A stretch of 64,000 bases of DNA from Muricoccus roseus. Its GTDB lineage: Bacteria; Pseudomonadota; Alphaproteobacteria; Acetobacterales; Acetobacteraceae. A model generated the notes under the pieces. The model was not told where the DNA came from. It worked only from the letters and a program-made list of their open reading frames with translations, and made no database searches. How positions within the stretch are numbered: the first letter of the stretch is position 1; each line of letters starts with the position of its first letter. Location of the stretch: the NCBI RefSeq assembly GCF_900141905.1, contig NZ_FQZF01000013.1, positions 87,081 to 151,080 of the forward strand, in the 5' to 3' direction. The position numbers and the translations under genes are program-made. Of the stretch, positions 52,260-61,079 are shown in pieces.

Positions 52260-53681
52260 ATGGGCTTCGTATTCTTCGACACGGAGACAACGGGGCTCAG
52301 GCATGGTTTCGATCAGATCGTGCATTTCGCGGCAATACGGACTGACAACGATCTCAACGAGGTCGATCGGTTCGAGGCGCGCTCACGTCTTTTGCCGCAT
52401 GTCGTTCCCCACCCGAGCGCACTTCTGACAAACGGGCTGCCAATTGAACGCCTCACCGATGAGGGGTTGCCGTCGCACTATCAGATGGTCCTCCTTATCC
52501 GAGAAAAGCTCCTGTGCTGGTCTCCGTCGATTTTTGTGGGCTACAACTCCATCCGGTTCGACGAGGAAATGCTCAGGCACGCATTTTTTCAGACGCTGCA
52601 GCCAGCTTATCTCACCAGCAGCCACGGTAATTCCCGCGCCGATGTTCTGGGCCTTGTAATGGCGGCGGCGGGTCTATCACCGGCCAGCCTGTCTGTTCCC
52701 TACGGGCCAGAAGGGCGCCCGATTTTTCGTCTGGAACAGCTTGCATCGGCAAATGACGTTGCTCACACAGACGCGCACGACGCTATGGGTGATGTGGTTG
52801 CCACGCTCGGTCTTTGCCGCCGCGTCCATGAACGATCGCCCGAACTCTGGCATCGCTTCGTGCGCTTTTCGAAGAAAGCGACTGTTGGAGATTTCGTCGA
52901 CACCGAAGACGGGTTTTTCCTCACCGAGTTTTTTGGCAATGCGCCCTATCACACGCCGGTTGTGTGTATCGGCGCAGATCCGGATCAGCCCAATGGTAGG
53001 TTCTGCTTACGTTTGGACGTCGCCCGCGAAGAGCTTGCTGTGATGACGGAAGAGGCGTTCCAGAGCTACTTGTCAGCAAAACCAAGTCCTGTCCGAAGGC
53101 TCCGAATCAATGCTGCCCCTACATTGACAGCTTTCTACGATGCGCCCGACGCCATGCTCGACGGCGCCGACATTGATGATCTGGAGAGACGTGCCCGGAG
53201 CATCAAGGAAGATACGGCGCTGCGCTCTCGGATCATTGAGGCCTTCGTGGCGACGCGAGCACGTCGTTCGCCGTCTAGCCATGTGGAAGGGCGGATCTAC
53301 GAGGGCTTTCCTGGTCGAGATGACGAGGATCGCATGGCAAAATTCCATACCGTGGGTTGGGGGGAGGCGGCGGCCATCGTTCAAGAATTTGACGATGAAC
53401 GGCTCCGGGTTTTTGGTCGGCGATTGATCTACTACGGCGGCCGGTCGGCCTTGTCGGATGACGTGAAGCTTGGTGTGGAGTGTGACTTGACCGACCGTCT
53501 GATAGACCATGCCGCTGGGGGCTTTACGCTGCGTCAGGCGCTTGACGAGACGGAGCGGCTGTTGGCTGAAAATGGTGCTGACGCCAACGGGATCTTGTCC
53601 AGCTATCGCGAATACCTCACTCATCGTATCAAACGTGTAACGGAGTTCCGCGCCCGGCGGTTTGTCGTCGAGCCGCGTTAG
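52260..53681 (+). CDS. Exodeoxyribonuclease I-like (DnaQ-fold) exonuclease
   Basis: This 473-aa protein has the DEDDh exonuclease motifs: FVFFDTETTGL at the N-terminus, FVGYNSIRFDEEMLRHAFFQ near residue 95 and DVAHTDAHDAMGDVVATLGL near 170. An SH3-like and a helical C-terminal region follow, as in ExoI (SbcB). ExoI degrades ssDNA 3' to 5'. ExoI is mostly found in gammaproteobacteria, so its place on this ICE is unusual. ATG 52260 is preferred over GTG 52254. It follows the ImmA/IrrE gene by 14 bases. Confidence 0.87.
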   Translation: MGFVFFDTETTGLRHGFDQIVHFAAIRTDNDLNEVDRFEARSRLLPHVVPHPSALLTNGLPIERLTDEGLPSHYQMVLLIREKLLCWSPSIFVGYNSIRFDEEMLRHAFFQTLQPAYLTSSHGNSRADVLGLVMAAAGLSPASLSVPYGPEGRPIFRLEQLASANDVAHTDAHDAMGDVVATLGLCRRVHERSPELWHRFVRFSKKATVGDFVDTEDGFFLTEFFGNAPYHTPVVCIGADPDQPNGRFCLRLDVAREELAVMTEEAFQSYLSAKPSPVRRLRINAAPTLTAFYDAPDAMLDGADIDDLERRARSIKEDTALRSRIIEAFVATRARRSPSSHVEGRIYEGFPGRDDEDRMAKFHTVGWGEAAAIVQEFDDERLRVFGRRLIYYGGRSALSDDVKLGVECDLTDRLIDHAAGGFTLRQALDETERLLAENGADANGILSSYREYLTHRIKRVTEFRARRFVVEPR

Positions 53682-54326
53682 CGCGCCCAAGCGCCGTCGA
53701 TGGGGGTGGAGCAATCAGGCTTCAGCACTCACTCGATTCAAGGTACGTATGCTGCTAAATGACGTTGATGTTCCTTTCGGGCAGTCCTCTGAGTAACGCT
53801 CGGCAGGCAAAAGAACGGGCTCTGAGCGGCGATTGACCTCGATAGATGCCGGACCCGCGAAAATATTTTTCTGGCAGTTTTCCCAATGAAATCAAAAGCG
53901 TACAATTTTGACGGCCATGCAATCGGAAAATGGCCGTCGAAATGGGGTGTTATCCTATAGTTTTCAAAGCCTTATAGGCTATCTGAACAATCGAGTGGGA
54001 GTGACGAGGCGCGGACCCGGACAGCGTCGGATACTGCCTCGTCGCCTTGGCGGTTCCGATAATCCGATAGACGTCGAAGGACGTCCGCAAGTGGCGACTT
54101 TTCCGCCCTGCAGCTATCGGGAGCGTCAAAGCGGATAACTGCCTTTCGTTATGCGGCTGGCAATCCCGAAACGGTAGTGTTTGAGAATGGCTTGGTTCGG
54201 GCATTTGCGCGGATTCACTGTCTTGCCGCAAGCGGCCGAAACCAGGCGTCGATCCGCGGCTGGCCTCGTGCACGCGGCGTCGGGATGCCTTATCAAGTGG
54301 AGACCTGCAGGAAAGCCATCACACCG
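53682..54326. other. 645-bp gene-free stretch, probable ICE-chromosome junction
   Basis: No gene was supported here. A 12-of-13 hairpin, TTTTGACGGCCAT (53906-53918) with ATGGCCGTCGAAA (53930-53942), lies in an AT-rich patch, and a CCTATA/TATAGG repeat follows near 53953-53977. No tRNA gene fragment or known att core was seen. The shift from defence genes to ordinary chromosomal genes places the junction here or close by. Confidence 0.5.
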
Positions 54327-54701
54327 ATGACGCCACTGGAGCAATATATCGCCGGCTGGCGGACGCACGACTTGGCCGCGATCCTTGCAACGCTCACCCC
54401 GGATCGCGTCGTCATCGAGAGCTTCGGACCGGTCTACCGCGGGCACGATTGGGTAGCGCGATGGGTGTCGACGTGGCTGGCTGAGGACGGCCGCGTCATC
54501 GACTGGACGATCCGCGATCTACGATCCTCACCTGAGGGTCAAACCGCGGAATGGAATTTCCACTATACGTGGCGCCGTGAGGAAAAGAGCTTTGACGGCG
54601 TAACCATCGCGAAGCTGCACGACGGCAAACTTTCGTATCTACGTGAGTATGCCACAACGGCGACGCTCTACGATTGGCAAGGCGAGTGGCAGACCTTTTA
54701 A
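54327..54701 (+). CDS. NTF2-like/SnoaL-fold protein
   Basis: This 124-aa protein reads MTPLEQYIAGWRTHDLAAIL, then GPVYRGHDWVARWVSTWLAE and ends with strands typical of the small NTF2-like superfamily, which includes isomerases and ligand-binding proteins. An upstream ATG at 54285 could add 14 residues. The function is not assignable. Confidence 0.7.
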   Translation: MTPLEQYIAGWRTHDLAAILATLTPDRVVIESFGPVYRGHDWVARWVSTWLAEDGRVIDWTIRDLRSSPEGQTAEWNFHYTWRREEKSFDGVTIAKLHDGKLSYLREYATTATLYDWQGEWQTF

Positions 54702-54991
54702 ATGACGGCATTATAACCCGCCTCAACGACCTTCCCGCAAATGAACCTTCAACGGGATAGCGGGGCAGGATCGGTCTCAGCGATGCATCTGGTGAGGCAC
54801 ATTCGCCCGTGCAAACTGCTCCTGCCCGCGCCTCGCTTGCGCCGCCGCATGTCCTGAACTAAGGTCGAACAACGATGTTTATGTCGACGTCCTTCCCGCT
54901 GATCTGAACGGCCCTCGGCCATTTCGGCGCGCATGCGCGCTTTTGAGATCACTTTGGCCTCGCGCATGCGAGTGCTGAATGGGTAACGTCT

Positions 54992-55780
54992 ATGCCCAGA
55001 ATCGAGCAAGTTGGCCTGACGGATGGTCAGGTCCTGAGCTTCATCGTCGATGGCTTCGTCAAGCTTGACGGCGCCTTCAGTCCTGACCTCGCGAAGCAAT
55101 GCAGGAAGGAACTGTGGGACAGGATCGGGCTGTCGCCGGATGATCCGGCCGGATGGACAGAGCCAGTCATCCGAGTAGCCTCCATGGCGTCTCCACCATT
55201 CGCCGCGGCTGCCAACACGTCCCAGCTTCATCGCGCCTTCGATCAACTCGTCGGTGTGGACCGGTGGTTGAAGCCCCGAGGCCTTGGAACATTCCCAATC
55301 CGCTTTCCGTCATCCATCGCCCCCACGGACGACGGCTGGCACGTGGATGTGAGTTTCGGGGACTCTCCCGACTTCATGGAATGGCGAGCCAATGTGAAGA
55401 GCAGCGGTCGGGCCTTGTTGATGCTCTTCCTGTTGTCGGATGTCGGGCCGGATGACGCGCCAGCGCGCATCCGCAAAGGCTCGCACGCGACGATCGCGCG
55501 TGAACTGCTGCCCTATGGCGAGAAGGGTGCCTCGCTCTGGCAACTCGCTGCCGAGGGCTTCGCATCGACGGAGCAGTGCGAGGTCGAACTGGCAACGGGC
55601 TTGGCCGGCACAGTCTTCCTGTGCCATCCGTTCCTCGTTCACGCGGCACAAGCCATTCGGGGAACCCGGCCACGTTTCATGGCTCAGCCCCCGTTGATGC
55701 CCAGAGGTGAGTTCGACCCGGCGCAGCCGCCATCCGCCGTGCAGTTGGCAATTCGCCGGGCTTGCGGTCTGGAGTTCTGA
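54992..55780 (+). CDS. Phytanoyl-CoA dioxygenase (PhyH)-family protein
   Basis: This 262-aa protein has the Fe(II)/2-oxoglutarate dioxygenase facial triad candidates: H and D in DDGWHVDVSFGD near residue 116, and a distal His in CHPFLVHAAQA with the following Arg near residue 225. PhyH-family enzymes hydroxylate diverse small molecules, so the substrate is unknown. A long hairpin follows the stop. Confidence 0.83.
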   Translation: MPRIEQVGLTDGQVLSFIVDGFVKLDGAFSPDLAKQCRKELWDRIGLSPDDPAGWTEPVIRVASMASPPFAAAANTSQLHRAFDQLVGVDRWLKPRGLGTFPIRFPSSIAPTDDGWHVDVSFGDSPDFMEWRANVKSSGRALLMLFLLSDVGPDDAPARIRKGSHATIARELLPYGEKGASLWQLAAEGFASTEQCEVELATGLAGTVFLCHPFLVHAAQAIRGTRPRFMAQPPLMPRGEFDPAQPPSAVQLAIRRACGLEF

Positions 55781-55801
55781 TCCAAGCCGCAATGATGCAG
55801 C

Positions 55802-55836
55802 AGGAGCATCGCGCATCTCCGATGCGCGATGCTCCT
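55802..55836. terminator. Strong hairpin after the PhyH gene
   Basis: A perfect 16-bp stem with a TCC loop: AGGAGCATCGCGCATC at 55802-55817 pairs with 55821-55836. It begins 21 bases after the stop codon. There is no T tract, so termination on the plus strand is likely but not of the canonical kind. Confidence 0.6.
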
Positions 55837-56046
55837 GGTTGCAATCCAGGCAGAGACGATGCGGCGCTAGGTCTTGCCTGCATCACCGGCGGCGTTGGGG
55901 TCGAAATGCACCCGGCCGCGATCGCCCAAACGGAGGTGGTCTGGCAGGCGCCGGCGGAGCCATGCCCCCGGGCCCGCCCGGGCAGCCCACACGGCCCGCG
56001 CCCCATCCGCCTCACCCCGGTTCACGTGCCGGGATCATCCGACCGT

Positions 56047-56487
56047 TCACGACAGCGCCCGGAGCGCCCCGCGCAGCCCCTCCGCGTCAAGCGCCGGCAT
56101 TCCCTGCTCGAGCGCCGCATGGGTGTCGCGCCAGATCGGCAGTGCGGAGGCCAGCAGCGCCTCACCCTTCTCGGTCAGGCGGAGCCGCCGGCTCCGCCTG
56201 TCGGTCGGGTCGGTCTCGACGGCCACCAGTCCCTCCCGCTCGAGCGGCTTGAGCGCGGCCGTCAGGGTCGTCCGGTCCATCGCAAGCAGATGCGCCACGG
56301 GCCCGATCGGCGGCGGCTCCGGCCGGTTCAGTGCCATCAGCAGCGAAAACTGCCCGTTCGTCAGGCCCACCGGCCGCAGGGCCAGGTCGAAGCGCCGCGC
56401 CAGGGCCCGCGCCGCGCGCTGCACATGAAGGCAGAGGCAGGTGTCGCGGACGGCGAGGGTGGTTTCGAACGGAACCTGCTTTGACAT
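56047..56487 (-). CDS. MarR-family transcriptional regulator
   Basis: This 146-aa protein has the winged helix of Mar[41 protein letters not shown] and [20 protein letters not shown]. Cys17 and Cys19 (DTCLCLH) might sense oxidants, which is speculation. A perfect 18-bp palindrome lies nine bases upstream of its start, between it and the divergent DUF1428/VOC genes, which are its likely targets. Confidence 0.9.
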   Translation of the reverse strand: MSKQVPFETTLAVRDTCLCLHVQRAARALARRFDLALRPVGLTNGQFSLLMALNRPEPPPIGPVAHLLAMDRTTLTAALKPLEREGLVAVETDPTDRRSRRLRLTEKGEALLASALPIWRDTHAALEQGMPALDAEGLRGALRALS

Positions 56488-56495
56488 GGCCCATT

Positions 56496-56513
56496 AACGT
56501 TGATATCAACGTT
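56496..56513. promoter_or_regulatory. MarR operator
   Basis: AACGTTGATATCAACGTT is a perfect 18-bp palindrome between marR and the divergent DUF1428 gene. Its size and place match MarR-family operators, which allow autorepression and repression of the divergent unit. Confidence 0.8.
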
Positions 56514-56558
56514 TTCGTCAAGGGAGCGAGACGGTCTCCCGGGCAGAGGGAGAGTCAG

Positions 56559-56914
56559 ATGAGTTATGTCGATGGCTTCGTGCTCGCCGTTCCAGCCGCC
56601 AACAGGGAAACCTACCGCAAGCACGCCGCCGAAGCGGCGCCCCTGTTCAAGGAATTCGGCGCCACCCGCATGGTGGAATGCTGGGGCGACGACGTCCCGG
56701 ACGGCAAGCTCACCGATTTCCGCCGCGCCGTGCAGGCAACGGAGGATGAGGTCGTGGTGTTCAGCTGGATCGAATACCCGTCCAAGGAAGTCCGGGACGC
56801 GGCGCATGAGAAAAAATGATGAGCGACTCGCGCATGAAGGCCATGGCCGGCGCGATGCCTTTCCACGGCAAGCGCATGATCTTCGGTGGCTTCGCCCCGA
56901 TCCTCGACGTCTGA
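56559..56914 (+). pseudogene. DUF1428 protein with a frameshift at an A6 tract
   Basis: The first frame (56559-56819) begins [20 protein letters not shown] and matches DUF1428 until [10 protein letters not shown], then stops. The expected C-terminus (MKAMAGAMPFHGKRMIFGGF, APILDV) continues in the -1 frame to 56914. The break is exactly at a run of six A (56811-56816). This is either an inactivating indel, a sequencing error, or slippage that restores the full protein. It is divergent from marR. Confidence 0.75.
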
Positions 56915-56924
56915 GCGGCCGATC

Positions 56925-57701
56925 ATGGGCAACATGCACGGCGACTTCATCTGGTACGAGTTGCTGACGCCCGACCCCGCCTCCGCCGCGACCTTCTACG
57001 GCGCGGTGCTGGGCTGGACGTCGCGCGACGCGGGCGGTCCGACCCCGGGCTACGGCCTGTTCTCGACCGCGGAGATCGCGGTCGCCGGCTTCATGGCCAT
57101 GCCGCCCGGCGCCGCCGGGGCGGGGATGCCGCCGCAATGGCTGGGCTATGTCGCCGTGGAGGATGTCGACGCCTCGGTCCGGTCGGTCCTCGAGGCCGGT
57201 GGCACGCAGCACATGCCGCCGATCGATCTCGCGGGCATCGGGCGCTTCGCCCTGCTCGCCGACCCGCAGGGCGCGCCGTTCTACGTCATGCGGGGTGCGA
57301 CGGAGGACGAAAGCTCCTCCTTCGCGCCCGAGAAGACCGGCCATTGCCGCTGGAACGAGCTGTCCACCGACGACCAGCCGGCCGCCCTGGCCTTCTACGG
57401 CCGCGTGTTCGGCTGGGAGAAGGGAAACGCCATGCCGATGGGCGATCTCGGCGAGTACCGCTTCATCTCCCATCGCGGCGTGACGCTGGGGGCCGTGATG
57501 ACCACCCCGCCCGGTGGCCCCCGGCCGGGCTGGCGGTTCTACTTCGGCGTGGCGGATATCGACCGCGCGGCGGAGGCCATCCGGAGCGGGGGAGGGGCCG
57601 TCCAGTTCGGACCGGACGAGGTGCCTGGCGGCCTTTTCATCGTCGTCGGCACCGATCCGCAGGGCGCCCCATTCGCGGTGGTCGGCCCCCGGAACGCCTA
57701 G
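56925..57701 (+). CDS. Two-domain VOC (glyoxalase-fold) protein
   Basis: This 258-aa protein is a tandem of two vicinal-oxygen-chelate modules: FIWYELLTPDPASAATFYGA and CRWNELSTDDQPAALAFYGR start the two halves, each ending in an ADPQGAPF or TDPQGAPF motif. Homologues are often annotated as VOC or hydroxylase-like proteins of unknown substrate. It follows the DUF1428 gene by 10 bases, probably under the same MarR control. Confidence 0.87.
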   Translation: MGNMHGDFIWYELLTPDPASAATFYGAVLGWTSRDAGGPTPGYGLFSTAEIAVAGFMAMPPGAAGAGMPPQWLGYVAVEDVDASVRSVLEAGGTQHMPPIDLAGIGRFALLADPQGAPFYVMRGATEDESSSFAPEKTGHCRWNELSTDDQPAALAFYGRVFGWEKGNAMPMGDLGEYRFISHRGVTLGAVMTTPPGGPRPGWRFYFGVADIDRAAEAIRSGGGAVQFGPDEVPGGLFIVVGTDPQGAPFAVVGPRNA

Positions 57702-57788
57702 CACCCCTGGGAAGCGGCCGTCGGAACGGCCAGGATGCGGCTCGCCACCCCGGAACGGGGCGGCGAGTCATTCCCGGGGGAAACGATC

Positions 57789-58802
57789 ATGCTCAAGACC
57801 ATCCTGGCCGCCGGAATGGCGGCCCTTCTCGGCCTTCCCGCCCTGGCACAGCCCGCGCAGGACACCGTCGGCGCCATCCGGGCCCGCGGCTCCCTCGTCT
57901 GCGGGGTGACGCCGAATTCCGCCGGATTCGGCACGCCGGACAGCAGGGGCGAGTGGCACGGCATCGACGTGGATGCGTGCCGCGCCATCGCGGTGGCGGT
58001 GCTGGGCGATGCCCGGAAGTTCCGCTTCGTCCCGGCCAGCACGGCGCAGCGCTTCACCATGCTGCAATCCGGCGAGATCGATGTCCTGGCCCGGGTCACG
58101 ACCTGGAGCATGTCGCGGGAAGGCGCGCTGGGCCTCGCCTTCGCCAGCATCAATGTCTTCGACGGGCAGGGCTTCCTCGTGAAGACCGATTCAGGCGTGA
58201 CCTCCGCCCGCCAGCTCGACGGCGCCACCATCTGCCTCCTGCCCGGCACCACCAATGAGCTGAACGTCGCGGACTACTTCCGCACCCACAACATGCGCTT
58301 CACCCCGGTGGTGATGGACAATATCGAGGAGCTCCGCGCCGCCTTCCTCGCCGGCCGCTGCGACAGCTACTCCACGGACGCCTCGGCGCTGGCCACCTAC
58401 CGCGCCAGCCAGGGTGCGAATGCGGACCGCTTCCGCGTGCTGCCCGACATCATCTCGAAGGAGCCGCTCGGCGTCGCCGTCCGCAAGGGTGATTGGCGTT
58501 TCTTCGACATGGCGCGCTGGGCCCACTTCGCCATGGTGACCGCCGAGGAGCTGGGAATCGACAGCCGGAACATCGACAGCTTCGCCAACAACCCGAATCC
58601 GGATGTGCAGCGATTCCTGGGCCGGACGGGCGACTTGGGCCAGAGCATGGGCATGAGCAACGACTGGGCCGCCCAGATCGTGCGCCAGGTCGGCAATTTC
58701 GGCGAGGTCTGGGACCGCAACCTGGCGCCGCTCGGGATCCAGCGCGGCATCAACGCGCTGTGGACCAGGGGCGGCCTGCAATACGCGCCGCCGCTCCGCT
58801 GA
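57789..58802 (+). CDS. Amino-acid ABC transporter substrate-binding protein
   Basis: This 337-aa protein has a signal peptide (about residues 1-20, ending LPALAQP) and the family-3 solute-binding fold: SLVCGVTPNSAGFGTPDSRG, WHGIDVDACRAIAVAVLGD, PASTAQRFTMLQSGEIDVLA and the C-terminal IQRGINALWTRGG. It resembles periplasmic AapJ/general L-amino-acid binding proteins. No permease or ATPase genes are adjacent, so it is an orphan binding protein. Confidence 0.88.
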   Translation: MLKTILAAGMAALLGLPALAQPAQDTVGAIRARGSLVCGVTPNSAGFGTPDSRGEWHGIDVDACRAIAVAVLGDARKFRFVPASTAQRFTMLQSGEIDVLARVTTWSMSREGALGLAFASINVFDGQGFLVKTDSGVTSARQLDGATICLLPGTTNELNVADYFRTHNMRFTPVVMDNIEELRAAFLAGRCDSYSTDASALATYRASQGANADRFRVLPDIISKEPLGVAVRKGDWRFFDMARWAHFAMVTAEELGIDSRNIDSFANNPNPDVQRFLGRTGDLGQSMGMSNDWAAQIVRQVGNFGEVWDRNLAPLGIQRGINALWTRGGLQYAPPLR

Positions 58803-59103
58803 GCCTTCCCGAACGCCCGGCCTGGCCGCCTGAGAGGGCGCTAGGCCGGGCCACGAGCCTGTGGATTGAGGGGATCACGGGGGTTACCCGCCCTCACGCG
58901 AATGTTTCCGTTCTGTGAAACCCGGCCTGCCGGTAATCGACTCGCCGTGACTCAGCGAGTCGCTGCTTTGCGCGGCCGACCGTGTCGCCGATGCCACGGG
59001 AAACCGTCTATATATGGGGTCGTTCTGACAGGGCTGCGCGATATCTTGTGTGGCGTCCCTCCCAGAGGCATCCTCCGCTCCGGGGGAATTCAGGGGTTTG
59101 ACT
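58803..59103. other. 301-bp intergenic region: terminator hairpin and nrd promoter
   Basis: It holds the hairpin GCCCGGCCT (58815-58823) with AGGCCGGGC (58843-58851), likely the terminator of the binding-protein gene, and the pair of NrdR-like boxes before nrdA. No gene was found. Confidence 0.65.
59005..59051. promoter_or_regulatory. Pair of NrdR-box-like sites upstream of nrdA
   Basis: CGTCTATATATGGGGT (59005-59020) and GCGCGATATCTTGTGT (59036-59051) match the NrdR consensus ACACWATATATWGTGT at about 11 and 12 of 16 positions. They start 31 bp apart, three helical turns, as is usual for NrdR box pairs. NrdR represses ribonucleotide reductase genes when dATP is high. Confidence 0.65.
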
Positions 59104-60960
59104 ATGTTCGATGCCATCCAGCTTGAGGGCCATGGCCAGGTTAAGGTCGATCGCTCGCGCGACGCCCTGCTGACCGCGTTCGGCAAGGATACGCTGAGCG
59201 ACCGCTATCTGCTGCCCGGCGAGTCCTATCAGGACCTCTTCGCCCGGGTCGCCAGCGCCTATGGCGACGATGCGGCGCATGCCCAGCGGATCTACGACTA
59301 CATCTCCCGGCTGTGGTTCATGCCGGCCACCCCCGTGCTGTCGAATGGTGGCACGAAGCGCGGGCTGCCCATCTCCTGCTTCCTCAACGAGGCCGATGAC
59401 AGCCTCGATGCCATCGTCGGGCTGTGGAACGAGAACGTCGCCCTCGCCTCGAAGGGGGGCGGCATCGGTTCCTATTGGGGCAACCTCCGTTCCATCGGCG
59501 AAAAGGTCGGGATGAACGGCAAGACCTCCGGCGTCGTGCCCTTCATCCGCGTGATGGACAGCCTCACCCTCGCCATCTCCCAGGGCTCCCTCCGCCGCGG
59601 CTCGGCGGCCGTCTACCTTCCGATCTCCCACCCCGAGGTCGAGGAGTTCATCGAGATCCGCCGCCCGACCGGCGGCGACCCGAACCGCAAGGCCCTGAAC
59701 CTGCACCACGGCATCCTCATCTCGGATGCGTTCATGCGTGCGGTTGAGGCCGATGAGGAGTGGGCCTTCACGAGCCCGAAGGACGGGGCGCTGATCCGCA
59801 AGGTCTCGGCCCGCCATCTCTGGATCCGCATCCTCACGGCCCGGATCGAGACCGGCGAGCCCTACATCATCTATTCCGACCACGTGAACCGCCACCAGCC
59901 GGAGCACCACAAGCTGGCCGGGCTGGAGGTGAAGACCTCGAACCTCTGCTCCGAGATCACCCTGCCGACCGGCCGCGACCATCACGGCCGCGACCGCACC
60001 GCGGTGTGCTGCCTCTCCTCGCTGAACCTCGAGACCTGGTTCGACTGGAAGGACGAGCCGCGCTTCATCCCGGACGTGATGCGGTTCCTGGACAACGTGC
60101 TGCAGTCCTTCATCGACACCGCGCCCGACACCATGGCGAAGGCGAAGTACAGCGCGATGCGCGAGCGCTCCGTCGGCCTCGGCGTGATGGGCTTCCACTC
60201 CTTCCTGCAGTCGCAGAACGTGCCCTTCGAGAGCGTGATCGCGAAGGTGTGGAACATGAAAATGTTCAAGCACATCCGCGCCCAGGCCGATGCGGCCAGC
60301 CGGGAACTCGCCGCCGAGCGCGGCCCGTGCCCGGATGCCGCCGAATACGGCGTCATGGAGCGCTTCTCGAACAAGATGGCGATCGCGCCGACCGCCAGCA
60401 TCAGCATCATCTGCGGCGGCGCCTCTCCGGGCATCGAGCCGATCGCGGCCAATGTCTACAACCACAAGACGCTGTCCGGCTCCTATATCGTCCGCAATCC
60501 CTATCTCCAGAAGGTGCTGGCGAAGCACGGGCGCGATGATGAGGACACCTGGACCTCCATCACCGTGACCAAGGGGTCGGTCCAGCATCTGGACTTCCTG
60601 ACCCAGCAGGAGAAGGACGTCTTCAAGACGGCCTTCGAGCTGGACCAGCGCTGGGTGGTCGAGCATGCGGCGGACCGCACGCCCTATATCTGCCAGAGCC
60701 AGTCGTTGAACGTCTTCCTGCCCGCCAACATCCACAAGCGGGACCTGCACCAGATCCACTTCCAGGCCTGGAAGAAGGGCGTGAAGTCGCTCTATTACTG
60801 CCGCAGCCTCTCCATCCAGCGTGCGGATACAATCAGCGAGAAGGTGGCGGTGCAGCCCAAGCTCGGGATCATCGCGAATGATGTGGCGGCGCCCTTGCCG
60901 CTGGTCGCCGCGGCCCCGGCCGAGAGCACGAATTACGAGGAATGCCTCGCCTGCCAGTGA
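59104..60960 (+). CDS. nrdA: Ribonucleoside-diphosphate reductase α subunit (class Ia)
   Basis: This 618-aa NrdA reduces ribonucleotides to deoxyribonucleotides. It shows the active-site regions NLCSEITLPTG and CCLSSLNLETWF, the radical-transfer-type tyrosines near SLYYCRSLSIQR, and the C-terminal redox pair CLAC (residues 614-617). The N-terminus starts almost directly with the catalytic domain, so the usual ATP-cone for dATP inhibition is missing. nrdB follows after 119 bp. Confidence 0.95.
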   Translation: MFDAIQLEGHGQVKVDRSRDALLTAFGKDTLSDRYLLPGESYQDLFARVASAYGDDAAHAQRIYDYISRLWFMPATPVLSNGGTKRGLPISCFLNEADDSLDAIVGLWNENVALASKGGGIGSYWGNLRSIGEKVGMNGKTSGVVPFIRVMDSLTLAISQGSLRRGSAAVYLPISHPEVEEFIEIRRPTGGDPNRKALNLHHGILISDAFMRAVEADEEWAFTSPKDGALIRKVSARHLWIRILTARIETGEPYIIYSDHVNRHQPEHHKLAGLEVKTSNLCSEITLPTGRDHHGRDRTAVCCLSSLNLETWFDWKDEPRFIPDVMRFLDNVLQSFIDTAPDTMAKAKYSAMRERSVGLGVMGFHSFLQSQNVPFESVIAKVWNMKMFKHIRAQADAASRELAAERGPCPDAAEYGVMERFSNKMAIAPTASISIICGGASPGIEPIAANVYNHKTLSGSYIVRNPYLQKVLAKHGRDDEDTWTSITVTKGSVQHLDFLTQQEKDVFKTAFELDQRWVVEHAADRTPYICQSQSLNVFLPANIHKRDLHQIHFQAWKKGVKSLYYCRSLSIQRADTISEKVAVQPKLGIIANDVAAPLPLVAAAPAESTNYEECLACQ

Positions 60961-61079
60961 CGTAACCGGACGTGATTCGACCGCCGGGACCGGCGGTCGC
61001 ACTCTCGTTCCGAACCGGCGGGGAGCGCTGCCCGCCGGTGCCGCTGCCCATTTGTCTCAAGCCCAGCAGGAAAGTCGCC

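Noticed and set aside
53682..54991. tRNA fragment as the ICE attachment site
   Set aside because: No T-arm, anticodon stem or acceptor end could be recognised here on either strand.
54749..55246. Minus-strand open frame of 165 codons
   Set aside because: It overlaps the start of the PhyH gene, is Arg-rich and has no domain pattern.
55802..55836. Possible CRISPR-like or REP repeat
   Set aside because: Only one copy of the hairpin is present and no spaced repeats exist, so it is treated as a terminator-like hairpin.
59008..61002. Minus-strand open frame of 664 codons
   Set aside because: It is fully antisense to nrdA, which has all its motifs; the antisense translation is compositionally biased.
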